Part shown: positions 8,500 to 17,042 of the stretch, one piece after another | Layout of the letters: the number at the start of each line of letters is the position of its first letter | How positions within the stretch are numbered: position 1 is the stretch's first letter | Source: Dunaliella salina | Lineage: Eukaryota; Chlorophyta; Chlorophyceae; Chlamydomonadales; Dunaliellaceae | Direction of reading: 5' to 3' | Assembly (NCBI GenBank): GCA_002284615.2 | Contig: MU069710.1 | Span: forward strand, 357,272-375,436 | Length of the DNA: 18,165 bases | The notes under the pieces: model-generated | The model's database searches: none | Told to the model about the DNA's origin: nothing | What the model saw: only the letters and a program-made list of their open reading frames with translations | Position numbers and translations under genes: made by a program

Positions 8500-9396
8500 A
8501 TGCTCCATGCAGGTAAGCGTGTGCTCGCGGCGTCTCCTCAGCATCCTGAAGCCTTCAGCGAAGGTGTTCCATCAAGGCATGAGCGCAATGTGCCAGGAAG
8601 AAGCAGCGCCGGACAGTGGCAAGGGCAGAATGGGCAGCAAGGTGTGGTTCTGCCTAGACGAGTGCGTGCATTTACTTTTACGTTTGGGAGCATCCAGCCA
8701 TATGGATGGACAGCTATGCATGTCAGAAGTATCCCCCAAATTGCTTTAGGCAGGCATGGACGTGGAACTGGTGTGCAATTAAATGGGCAATCATCAAATC
8801 TTACGTCATCTATGCAACTCTTGGGTTTTCATTCTGCTGCTTCACCCCATGCTGGGAGTCCCTGTGCAGTCGGGGCACTGAGTGGTAAGCATGTCTAGGT
8901 CTGTCTGTGGGCCTATGGAAAACCACATTCACGTTCTCAAGCATAATCGCTGAAATGCCTCTCATTCGTAATCGTGTATATTTCCATGTGTGTGTGGCTC
9001 AGTTTCTTCCCCTTACCACCTTCCAGCTGCAGACTCAAGGCCTGGCCACAAAAGGGCCCGGAAAAGCATGCCATCACTGAACAGCAGTGACAGCAGCAGC
9101 AGCAGCAGTAGCAGCAGCAGTAGCAGCAGCAGCAGTAGCAGCAGCAGTAGCAGCAGCAGCAGTAGCAGCATCAACAGGAAAAGCAACAAGCGTCCGAAAA
9201 GAGAAGGGAGACTCGACAAAGGTTAGTACTTTCAAAGGCTTGTTTCTACATTCTCATTTTTGATGCCTGGTATCATAGCCTGGAAGCCTTATGCTTCATT
9301 GAGTCATCAAAGTAAGCACAGAGGAAAGGACTGAAGGGTGCCTGGTCATCTTCAATCCCAGAATCTGAGACAGTGCAATTTGCCAAAGGGGGTTAG
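8500..9396 (+). CDS. Spliced gene for a Ser-tract protein with basic NLS-like motifs (partial model)
   Basis: Two exons can be joined with matching phase. Exon A (8500 or 8513 to 8884) is open and Gln/Gly/Ser-rich. It ends at AGTG|GTAAGC, phase 1. The intron 8885-9032 ends in a pyrimidine-rich tract and CTGCAG. Exon B (9033-9221, 189 nt) restores the frame: DSRPGHKRARKSMPSL, a run of about 30 serines, then NRKSNKRPKREGRLDK, ending at CAAAG|GTTAGT, again phase 1. KRARK and NKRPKR are classic-looking nuclear localisation signals flanking a Ser linker, so a nuclear protein is inferred. The 5' end is uncertain: ATG 8500 is a possible start, but a strong acceptor (pyrimidine tract, then CATGCAG) ends at 8512. 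The last exon is also open. An acceptor at 9360-9361 would give ESETVQFAKGG and a stop at 9394-9396, and acceptors near 9297 and 9479 are alternatives. No family is recognised, and no TGTAA was seen close downstream. Confidence 0.5.
8885..9032 (+). other. Predicted phase-1 intron (148 nt)
   Basis: The donor is GTAAGC at 8885. The acceptor is TTTCTTCCCCTTACCACC...CTGCAG ending at 9032. Removal joins G from exon A with AC from exon B to give Asp. Read through, exon A would end in a TAG five codons later, so splicing is needed to continue. A second AG at 9025-9026 would change the frame. Confidence 0.5.
9082..9170 (+). repeat. AGC/AGT microsatellite coding poly-serine
   Basis: About 29 AGC triplets are interrupted at intervals by AGT. 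In the exon B frame both triplets are serine, so the interruptions are silent. This fits selection keeping the tract serine while breaking up the perfect repeat. The complementary strand would read poly-leucine with no flanking sense. Confidence 0.85.
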
Positions 9397-10302
9397 GAGA
9401 CCCAAAATGAGCCTGGCTTTGGGATGCTCCCTGCATGTGTGTGCCCTGACTGGTCATTCTGAGAGCTGGCTTTCTCTAGCACTAAAGTTTATTAATACCA
9501 GTTGGGACACTCATGCCTAATAAGCTGTGGCGTGAACCCTAGCTTTCAACACCAAAACTCCATATCAGGCCATCCACTGCACCAATGTGTGATTTTTAAT
9601 GATTTGGAGTCCTTGTATGAAAAAAATATCATTGCAAAAAAGATGGGTGCAAAGGCCAAGTGGTCAATCTGATACAGAATTCCAGCCATTTTTGGCACAG
9701 CCCTTTTCATGGGGCATACGCCCCTAGTGTTGACTCTTTCCGCTAAAGTCCACACCTTGCTGCCCTGGCCCACCCAGAGCAACCTCCCGCCCTGAAATTT
9801 TAGGATATCCCCCCCCCCCCAAATCAAGGTTCTTCGACAGCCCTGCAGTTTAGGGGAACGTGGGAGGGCAGTGGCTGGTGCTGTGCAAATCTTTTGCAGG
9901 CAATTTCTGACCTAAGCCATCCAGCCTACCATCTGCTCTTAAACCTGGCATGCAGGGTCAGCCCAAAACTTATTGGGGATTCCAAATTCTGGTGTCTTGT
10001 GGTGCAGTGTGCAAAGCTCTGGGACACATAATTACATTTGGTAGCTAAGAAGAAAGTGACCTGTCAGGAGCCTCAGTCTGGCCCACAGAGCGGCACCTGA
10101 TTGCACAGGGTTAATCATCACACTTCCAGGTGTGCACTTGCCAAGTCCGGAGCCTGGGGTGGCTTGAATGGAAAAGTCAAACTTCTCTGCGGAGGGTTCC
10201 AGCTTGCCGCTGCGCCAACGGATTTGCATAATTCCAATTGCGATGGGAAAAAGAAAAGAAAAGTCTACGCAAGCCAGAGGCCGCATGTGTTAAGGGAAGG
10301 CC
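9397..10302. other. Intergenic stretch, nothing recognised
   Basis: No reading frame with convincing composition or splice sites was found on either strand. The - strand frames at 9546-9827 and 10032-10286 are not protein-like. The only distinct element is a run of 12 C at 9809-9820. Confidence 0.5.
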
Positions 10303-10304
10303 CA

Positions 10305-10336
10305 CTAGCTAACAAGCTAGCAAGCTAGCAAGATAG
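10305..10336 (-). repeat. Octamer repeat at the LINE 3' end
   Basis: CAAGCTAG is repeated at 10313-10320 and 10321-10328, with a variant CAAGATAG at 10329-10336 and a related CTAGCTAA before. On the element's own strand this reads (CTAGCTTG)n. Many LINEs end in a short tandem repeat instead of poly(A). Its position just beyond the 3' region makes it the probable element terminus. Confidence 0.5.
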
Positions 10337-10380
10337 CAGTGGCCTCACCAGAAAGCCCTCAGAACCTACACTAGACACAG

Positions 10381-12300
10381 CTAGCCTAGGAGAGAGCCAG
10401 AAACAGATCTAATGGGGTTCTGGAGGGTTGCTGCTCGCCACGCCTCTGGACGCTCGGACTCTTCATCTTCCATCCTCCGCCGCCGCGCGTCCAGCAAACC
10501 CCCTCCCAGAAGCCCCTACAAAGCAAAGAGCATGTCTAGTGTTTTTGAAGTGGTTAATCTTTGGATGGCATGCTCCCTAAACTTGGCTGCTAGTGATTTG
10601 GCTTTTTGTTTGGTCAGGCTCAGATTCATAAGGGATGTTATTGTATACTCATTGTAAATGGTACCAGCCACACCAGTTAAGATGATGTGCAAAGTCACTT
10701 TGTTATTCCTGTTTGGATTTCTGGAGCTGCAGGTATTAAGTCTGGTTATGGTGTGAGAATGTTGGGTTACTGCACGTTCTAGGGGGATGAAGGGGTTTGT
10801 GTCGGGACAGAATATTAGTTCTACAAGGCGGATGTCCCTGTCTTGAGGAGGGATCTTGAAAGGATCAAGGTGGCTTTGTCTGCCTGGAAGAGGGCGCACA
10901 AAGATAGCATCAGGGATGGTTTGGTGCCGGGCAGGGGAGCCAGTACCATTAGGGATACCCCAGTCTGTAATTGCTCTTGATATGTTTTCAAGGATTTGTA
11001 TGCCCTGATCCAGGAGACTCTCGTCACTGCAGTCATCCATACCAGTGAGGGATGAGCCATACCGGCCTTTACTGAGGGCTTTTACACAAAGACGTAGGGC
11101 TGTATTGTGTCTGTTGGTGTGCATCCCGCTCATTGTTGAGTTTGTACATCTGAGGAGTATGTGGTCAATGTGATCCATATCATCACATAGTGGGCATCTT
11201 CCATTAGTGGGAAAGTTGAGTTTGAAGGCATGACTCTGATTGTACAGTATATCCGTACGATACTTCATTATATTAATTTGCTGTTTAAGGGTAATCCTTG
11301 GATTTTTCCAGAAGGAATTGCTGATCTCTTTGTTAGGAAGTTGTGAGGTTGGGTTGCAAGATTCAGTGTTTGTAATGGTGGCTGGTGGTAGGGCATCATT
11401 CAGTTTCTGCCATCTCTGGTAGTGGTGGCCAGAGGTATCAGCAGAGCCAAGCTTGTGTTTCTTGTGCATGTGTGCTTTGAGTTTGTCGTTCAGGTTGGTG
11501 AGGTAGTGTGTCGGGAAAGCGTGGGAGCGGTGTATGCCATCATCTCGTGAGGAAGAGGTCTTCAATGAAAGCCGATTAAAAATTGTGGAAAGGGTCCCTG
11601 GCATCTGGAAATGCAATGTCAATGGTGTCTGAAAGGGCTGCGGTGCGCGCGCAAGCATCAGCTCCCTCATTCCTATAATGCCTGAGTGGGCTTTGACTTT
11701 GTAGAAATTGATAGGGTGGGGGGAGTGCTCTATTATGGTTGATATTGCATGAATGAGCTCTGCATGTGGGTGATACCTCATGCGCATTGGTTTCAGGGTT
11801 TGCTTAGAAATCTGGGAGAAGCAGGATGCACTATCAGTGGCAATTTGCTCGTGTTGGAGTGCCACAAGGATACCCACAAGTACTGCTCTGGTAATGGTAT
11901 TGGTGGGCCCAAGGCCTTTGGGTTTTATGTGCAGTTGCAAGTGTTGGGAGGGTGGAGTTGTGTCCCTTCACGGTTTGTAAGCGCCTGGGCTGGCAATTGG
12001 TGGGGAGTCATTATCTTCTTATTTAATTACACAGTCGTCGGTGTAGGTGGTTTCTCTCCAGTCCTTGATTTTAGGTGTGAACATTTTTTTGTAGCTGCCA
12101 GGGATGAAGGCTGTCCTTGCCTGAAGGCACTTGTGTGAACAGCTATGAATGTCAGGGGGAAGTGATTGGAATTTCTGTTACCAAGTGTTTGATGCTAGGT
12201 GTTGATGGGCACGTAGTTGTGATGGCATTTTTAATTTCTGTTCTATAAATGGTGTGATGTGCATCGCGAGTTGAGAGGTGAAGGCATGGAAGTCTGCTGA
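10381..12300 (-). pseudogene. LINE polyprotein C-terminus: degraded RNase H, CCHC finger, RLE-like domain
   Basis: The longest uninterrupted part is 11940-10516 (474 codons), but it opens at TTG and the same frame continues upstream through TGA 11968-11970, TAA 12019-12021 and TAA 12178-12180. RNase H motifs: YTDDC (normally TDG/S) at about 12045; RAVLVGILVAL, where the helix Glu is replaced by Val (GTA); ATDSAS with the second Asp; and VKAHSGI. Next the expected N-E-G-A-D box lies in the neighbouring frame, because one base is missing near 11672. A second indel near 11577 (an A-run on +) restores the frame. The zinc motif CPLC...H...C fits C-X2-C-X7-H-X4-C, at about 11196-11146. The RLE-like part has IPDAIFVRP at about 10918 and LVELIFC about 30 residues later, a PD...E pattern. 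After TAG 10516-10518, 44 more protein-like codons (RRRRMEDEESERPEAWRAA) run to TAG 10381-10383. It is inactive. Confidence 0.8.
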
Positions 12301-12515
12301 TGCGATGGGGAGCAGGACCTGCAATTCTGCCCTGCTGTGCAGTCGAAAGAGCCTCTGGAGCGCAGCCTGCTGTTGGCTGTGAAAGGGGAGCAAGTGAGCC
12401 AGGCATGGCAGGAGCAGCTTGCATGGCACACTCAACTGTGTGCATGCACACATGAATAGGGCATGCTTTGCTGCAGAATGGTCCTGTTGATGCCCCATGC
12501 ACTGCACATCAGCAT

Positions 12516-12518
<3 letters not shown>

Positions 12519-12576
<58 letters not shown>

Positions 12577-12609
12577 GTCATCATCATCATCATCATTCTC
12601 ATCATCATC
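12519..12609. repeat. (CAT)n microsatellite
   Basis: About 30 CAT triplets are interrupted once by CGT near 12576 and once by TCT near 12597. On the - strand it reads poly-Asp, poly-Met or poly-stop depending on frame. The Asp frame (from ATG 12610-12612) is continuous with the LINE frame downstream, but a real protein is not supported. On + it would be poly-His or poly-Ser. Confidence 0.9.
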
Positions 12610-12716
12610 CATGCCGCCCCTGCATCATGAGAGACTGGCTTTGCCAATTTTTCAGCATCGCTTGCGACGCTTTCCCTACTTGTCCTTTGAGAATCTAGCT
12701 CAAGGGGTGCCAAAAG

Positions 12717-13370
12717 GGTCAAATCTGACCTCCTCCTTTTCAATATTTGAATATGCAGGATGTTAGCATATCATATAAGGGTTACAGAAAAATATTTTGG
12801 GGTGAAAATTGGTCCCAGGGTGGAGCTGTGGGCCGTTTTTGGATGATCTGAGGCCAGGGGAGTGATCTGGGGCCCTCCACTTTTCATCATTTATTGGTGA
12901 ATGCAATATTTAAGTAGATAAGAATGATTGGCATGGTTAGATTTGAGAAAGAAATACGAGGAAGAGCAGGTCTGGCAATTTTGGCCAGACAGCCCCCTCT
13001 CATAATTTGCAAGCTTCTCTGCAAATCCAAGCAATAGGTAAAGGAAGCCTAGGCTTTAGGTCAGCCCAGGCATGCTATGCCAAAAGTGAGGAGTTCTTCC
13101 CCAGCAGGATTCCAAGCAAACTGAGCATGCAGAGTAGTTAATATTGATACATTGAACACTTCTGCATCAAAAAAAAGGAGGAGGATGTGTCGCAGGTGAG
13201 CCAGGGGCATATTTTGAGGCGTTTTAGGTCAAAATTGGCCATTTCCCGCGAAATGGGTGCCCTGATGCACGTTTTGACCCGAATTTGCTCCACTTTTTTG
13301 GCTCCCAGGTAATTTTTAGGTCAAAACTGACCCAACGGAGTGAAAAAACGGGGGTGTGAAAATTGGCCCC
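12717..13370. repeat. Recurrent GGTCAAAATTGGCC-like motif, at least six copies
   Basis: Copies, all near-palindromic: GGTCAAATCTGACC 12717-12730; GGTGAAAATTGGTCCC 12801-12816; GGCAATTTTGGCC 12974-12986 (reverse sense); GGTCAAAATTGGCC 13227-13240; GGTCAAAACTGACC 13319-13332; GTGAAAATTGGCCCC 13356-13370. A partial reverse copy (TTTTGACCC) sits at 13272-13280. Spacing is irregular and flanking sequence is not shared, so this is not a simple tandem repeat. The function is unknown. Confidence 0.5.
12970..12990. other. Perfect 7-bp inverted repeat
   Basis: GTCTGGC and GCCAGAC flank a 7-base loop (AATTTTG). The loop and inner stem overlap one copy of the AATTTTGGCC motif. No T-run follows, and the context is eukaryotic intergenic DNA, so no terminator function is claimed. 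Confidence 0.6.
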
Positions 13371-13972
13371 GAAGCACTTGGAGCATGAGTGCGTCTACCA
13401 GGCAAAAGTGTTGCAAAACTGGAAATCAGGCATGCGCAGCATCTGGCCACGATCCGAGTATGAAATCTTGTCCAGTATGCTACTCAAGCATGCCCTCCCA
13501 AGTTTGGGGGCCCAGGTGTGTGTGTGCGCGTTCCTGGGGCTCGGTCAAGGCAGGAGCTGTCAAGGCTATGGAATCAAGCGTCTCTGTATGGCTTCATCAT
13601 CTGATGACACGAACCTGCTTTTTGTTGCAAACTTCAAATCTTGACAATGAGGCCTCTCCTCGTGCCTCACATCGTCCAATCAACCCAGCTGTTCTCGCAG
13701 CTCAAGGAGAATTGTGACCTCTAGGAGCCAAATTTTAATAAGCAAGTCGCAAAATTCGGCTTTCCAAATGGTGCACCCTGTGACAATCGCTTGAAATCCA
13801 GCTTTCCCCTGCCAAAATTGGGTGGAATTCCGGACCCCCGCCCCAGGCCCCCAGTCCCCCAGGATATGCTTCGGATGAAATGCTGAACCATAGCAGGTCA
13901 AGTAAGCCCAATGAGTGCTTCCTGAGGACCCCACCCTGGGCCCCTCCACAGATCAAACTGAGCATGCAGAGT
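13117..13972. repeat. 19-bp direct repeat, 837 bp apart
   Basis: CAAACTGAGCATGCAGAGT occurs identically at 13117-13135 and 13954-13972. The flanks are not obviously alike. It could be the remnant of a duplicated segment or shared dispersed-repeat sequence. Confidence 0.75.
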
Positions 13973-14542
13973 TGCTCAGAAAGGTCAGATCACAGGTCCT
14001 GCATACTCAGATTTGGCTGGTCCCACTGGGGCAAGAACTCAGACCTAGATGCCTGACCTGACTTTAGGAGCAAAAAGGTGGACATGCGGTAGCAGAGCAG
14101 CTGGACAAGTGCCATTGCTCCCCGTCATGACTTAGGAGCATGCTGTTGTCAACAATGTCAAGCTACTGTGCAGTTTGCTTGTTTTTTTGGCATCAATTCC
14201 GTTGTATTGGTGCCTCCTGGAAAAGTGATAAAAAAAGGCCTGCACAAAAGCATACAACAGTTGTCCATATCAGCCACCTGAGCAGGAAATCCATGCTGAC
14301 AACCAGCTGCTCTGCTTGAGTGCTGGCTTGCTGATTTTTATTTCCGTGTTAGATGGTGATAAGTAAAGAATTGGGGACTTTGTTGGGAGGCAGGAAGTCC
14401 AGTTGAGCTTGCTATGGTGTCTCTGGCAAGCTGGCATGCATCTTGTTGTGCCAAATTGAGGCCAGAATGAGTTGCAAGACTTGAAATTCAAGAAGCTTAG
14501 GATGCCCCACCGTGCCATAAGGTCACTCAGTGAGTGGAATGC

Positions 14543-14594
14543 ATGGATGTGTTTGGGTGTCTATTTGCTGTGGCTTCGATTTTCGAGCAACAAG
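14543..14594 (+). CDS. Candidate first exon of the OPR gene
   Basis: ATG 14543, preceded in frame by TGA 14531-14533, opens 17 codons (MDVFGCLFAVASIFEQQ) and ends at CAAG|GTGACT, phase 1. The acceptor at 14732-14733 (pyrimidine-rich, GTGCTCAG) starts the next exon at the complementary phase, giving Gly-Thr-Thr at the joint and a 139-nt intron. The donor is only fair (C at position 5), and phase agreement has a one-in-three chance. The short hydrophobic start could be the beginning of a targeting peptide, but it lacks the Arg-rich pattern usual for organelle import. Confidence 0.3.
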
Positions 14595-14733
14595 GTGACT
14601 TTTGTAATTGCGGCTAGTCTCACAAACAACTGATAGGGGAAAACCCAATTGAATGCCTTTTAATGATAACTTTCCTGCGTGCCTGGTTCACCATCTCATA
14701 CCGTTCGCATTTCATTTGTTTGTACGTGCTCAG

Positions 14734-17018
14734 GTACAACAGGTGCTCCTTTGAAAGCAAAGAACGGGTGGACACCTAGCTGGGATGCCTGCATGCGCGC
14801 CATCCAAGCTGCAAGCACCCCGTTGGAGTCCCACAAAGCCCTCTACAACCTTGGGAAATGGGTCCAGGAGGATGATAATATAAAGCAGTACACCCAAAAG
14901 GAGCGTGGGGGCATGGTGGAGGCAGCCCATATGCTGGCAGCGCAGATGCTAGGTTTGCAAGGATCCACATTGTCGGGCAGCAACAGCAGCACCAGAAGCG
15001 CCAGCTTCACCACCAGCGGACACACATCTTCTCCATTTCCTATCCTGCAGCTGGACAGCAAGCAGCTCAGCCTGACAGTTTGGGCTTTCTCCCAGCTGGT
15101 GGGCGCAGACAGCAGGGTCAGGAGCGCGCATCTGAGTGAGCTGTTGTATACCATTGCAACATGCGCGACAGAAAGCGGCATCATGGATCAGCCCGCTGAC
15201 AAAGCATGCATGCACTGGAGCAGGCTGTTGTATGGCATTGCCAAGATGGGGCTCACCTGCAAGGACAGTTCAGCTGTGCAGCAGGTGTTTGAAGCAGGTG
15301 CCAAGGCACTGCTGCAGATAATGCGCAGAAAGCAGCATTGTGTCCCACAAGATGTGTCCAATTCTCTGTGGGCCTTCGCCGAAGCTGAGTATGGAGGCAG
15401 TCTACAGCAGCTGGTTTCAGAAGTAGCCAGCCATTGGGGTTGGGTGATGAAGAATGCCAAGCCCCAAAATTTGTCCAATACTGTGTGGGCCTTGGCCACT
15501 TTGCATTCGCAAAAGGTGATGTTGGCGGAGCAAAGCGCTGTGGTCAAGATTGTGTCAGCTGGGGTGGAGGCCATGGTGCAGCAAAGGTGGAAAGCAAAGC
15601 CTCAAGAGTTGTCCAACACTCTGTGGGCACTGGCCACCCTAGGCCTCAAGCCAGGCACCACGACTATCAACAACCTGGCCACTGCCATGGCAGAGCGCAG
15701 CAGCACAGCAGCACCACAAGCGCTGTCCAACACTCTGTGGGCGTTGGCCACCCTGGACCACAATCCTGGCAACGCCACCATCAGCACCTTGGCCGCTGCC
15801 ATGGCAGAGCGCAGCAGCACAGCAGCACCACAAGCGCTGTCCAACACTCTGTGGGCATTGGGCATCCTAGACCACAATCCTGGCAACGCCACCATCAACA
15901 CCCTTGCCACTGCCATGGCAGAGCGCAGCAGCACAGCAGTACCACAAGCGCTGTCAAATACTCTGTGGGCACTGGCCACCCTGGACCACAATCCTGGGAA
16001 GGCCACCATCAACACCCTGGCCACTGCCATGGTAGAGCGCAGCAGCACGGCAAAGCCGCAAGAGCTGTCCAACACTCTGTGGGCACTGGGCATCCTAGAC
16101 CACAATCCTGGCAACGCCACCATCAACACCCTGGCCACTGCCATGGTAGACTGCAGCATCACAGCAAAGCCACAGGAGCTGTCCAATACCCTCCATGGGC
16201 TGGGCTCGTTGCGTTGGCATCGACCAGACGTGTACAGCAAGCTGGTCGAAAGGCTCCTGCACAGTATCAGCAGCAGCACGCGTGATGCAATTGGACTGCA
16301 GCTCAGCAATGCGCTGTTCAGTTGTGCGCTGTCTTGCCACTTTGACAGCAGCGTGGATGCACTGGCAGCATGGGGCAGCCGACAGGACTTGCAGCAGTGG
16401 ACAGAGCAACATATATCAAACACCCTCTTTGCATGGGCAATCCTTGCAGCAACAGCAGGCGGGAACACAGCCCACATGCACACACTCGCACAGAAGCTGT
16501 TCCAAGAGGCAAGCATGAGGGGAGTAGCAAGATTCACAGTTGGGAATGACCTGGGCAAGTTGTATGGTGCACACTTAACAGCACAGCATGTGGGTTTGCC
16601 AAGGGGTGGGCTGACAGACAGCACTCTGCTGCAAGTTGTGTACGAGCATATATCCAAGCGGCAGAGAGAGATCAGTAAGATGGAGAGCCAAAACACGAGT
16701 GCAATAACAGCAGCATTGCAAGGGCGTTTTGAAGCGCAAGCAGCCATGGTGCAGAGGTACCACGCCCTGCTGGTGCTGCACTTTAGCTGCCCACGCGGCA
16801 TTGCCATTTTAGTGACCCAGTGCGACCGGGACTACCTCAGACACCCACCAGGGCAGCTGTTTGGCAAAGCTGCTTTGCGGAAAAAGCACATCGAGTATGG
16901 CTGTGATGGGTTGGTCATGGTTGGTGAGTCAAAATTAATGGAATGCTCCACTGAGCACGGGAGGGAGATGCTGGTACAACGAATCGAGCAGGTGGTAGGG
17001 AATCAGAAGCATGTGTGA
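14734..17018 (+). CDS. OPR-repeat protein with RAP-like C-terminus
   Basis: This is a single open frame of about 760 codons ending in TGA 17016-17018. In-frame TAA at 14667-14669 and the lack of an ATG before 14793 mean that either ATG 14793 starts the protein (741 residues) or the exon is entered by splicing, most likely at 14734. The centre is a helical repeat with the signature PQALSNTLWALATL. Degenerate units begin at 15354 and 15471, five near-identical 38-residue units fill 15609-16178, and degenerate ones begin at 16179, 16302 and 16413. The last 80 or so residues (CPRGIAILV..., FGKAALRKKHI..., GLVMVGESKLM) resemble a diverged RAP domain. OPR proteins are organelle RNA-binding factors controlling stability, splicing or translation of specific chloroplast or mitochondrial transcripts; by family this one should do likewise, target unknown. 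No targeting peptide is visible in this exon. A RAP-only or ankyrin/HEAT assignment is less likely given the NTLWAL signature. Confidence 0.85.
15609..16178 (+). repeat. Five 114-bp (38-residue) near-identical OPR units
   Basis: Units start at 15609, 15723, 15837, 15951 and 16065, spaced exactly 114 bp. Each runs LSNTLWAL, then ATL or GIL, then a variable DHNPGNATI-like loop, then a second helix (NTLATAMAERSSTA or close) and PQA or PQE. DNA identity between neighbours is very high, including at silent sites, so the units multiplied recently or are being homogenised. Differences cluster at few positions: ATL versus GIL, AMAERSS versus AMVERSS or AMVDCSI, and APQA, VPQA or KPQE. The exact period keeps other frames open across the array. 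Confidence 0.9.
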
Positions 17019-17037
17019 TTATTATGAAAAGGGGGAA

Positions 17038-17042
17038 TGTAA
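17038..17042 (+). promoter_or_regulatory. TGTAA polyadenylation signal (near)
   Basis: TGTAA, the usual chlorophyte poly(A) signal, lies 20 nt after the OPR stop codon. It would give a very short 3' UTR of about 35 nt, unusual for green algae, so it may not be the one used. Confidence 0.35.

Larger units (their letters stand above)
10303..12300 (-). mobile_element. 5'-truncated LINE (RNase H + CCHC + restriction-like endonuclease type)
   Basis: On the - strand, from right to left, come an RNase H domain, a CCHC zinc motif, a restriction-like endonuclease (RLE) region, a C-terminal extension, a short 3' region and a terminal octamer repeat. RNase H plus C-terminal RLE is the arrangement I would expect of the RandI/Dualen-like LINEs described from Chlamydomonas; that assignment rests on known family architecture, not a search. 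Reverse transcriptase and everything upstream are missing, as expected from the usual 5' truncation of LINE insertions. The right border is uncertain: the same frame can be followed to at least 12300 and remains open up to the Asp-coding microsatellite at 12519-12609. Confidence 0.75.
12620..14540. other. Non-coding stretch upstream of the OPR gene
   Basis: No convincing gene is seen. Frames at 13363-13644 (+, opening at TTG) and 13680-13965 (-) lack natural composition. The region is marked by repeated AAAATTGG/GGTCAAA motifs (listed separately), a 7/7/7 hairpin at 12970-12990, a hairpin CCATTTC-CCGC-GAAATGG at 13239-13256, and a 19-bp direct repeat at 13117 and 13954. A good donor-like site (GCAG|GTGAGC) lies at 13196, but no exon in front of it could be defined. 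Confidence 0.4.

Noticed and set aside
8511..8518. CAG|GTAAGC at 8513 as a splice donor ending an exon that starts at ATG 8019
   Set aside because: The upstream + frame is Ser/Pro/Leu-rich and looks antisense. The site is preceded by a strong pyrimidine tract, so it reads better as an acceptor, and no phase-matched acceptor follows closely. It is kept only as an alternative.
10032..10286. Frames on both strands at 10032-10328
   Set aside because: Composition is not protein-like, and there is no motif, start context or splice support.
6383..12180. Possible reassigned genetic code with TAG/TAA as glutamine, as in some ulvophytes
   Set aside because: Stops at 6383, 6641, 10516, 12019 and 12178 sit where Gln would be plausible. 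But the intact OPR frame has dozens of Gln codons and no TAG or TAA, and the decayed frames also contain TGA and frameshifts. CAG to TAG is a single common mutation.
12432..12743. A - strand frame beginning KRRRSDL and running into poly-Met, with poly-Asp in the neighbouring frame
   Set aside because: It opens at TTG, not ATG, and both homopolymers are simply the CAT microsatellite. The flanks have no recognisable domain or good splice sites.
15434..16285. A 283-codon open frame in the second + frame and a 401-codon one on the - strand (15602-16807) overlapping the OPR gene
   Set aside because: Both are by-products of the 114-bp period, which is divisible by three, so any frame free of stops in one unit stays free. 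Their His/Gln- and Ser/Leu-rich translations are not protein-like, and the OPR frame has a clear family signature.
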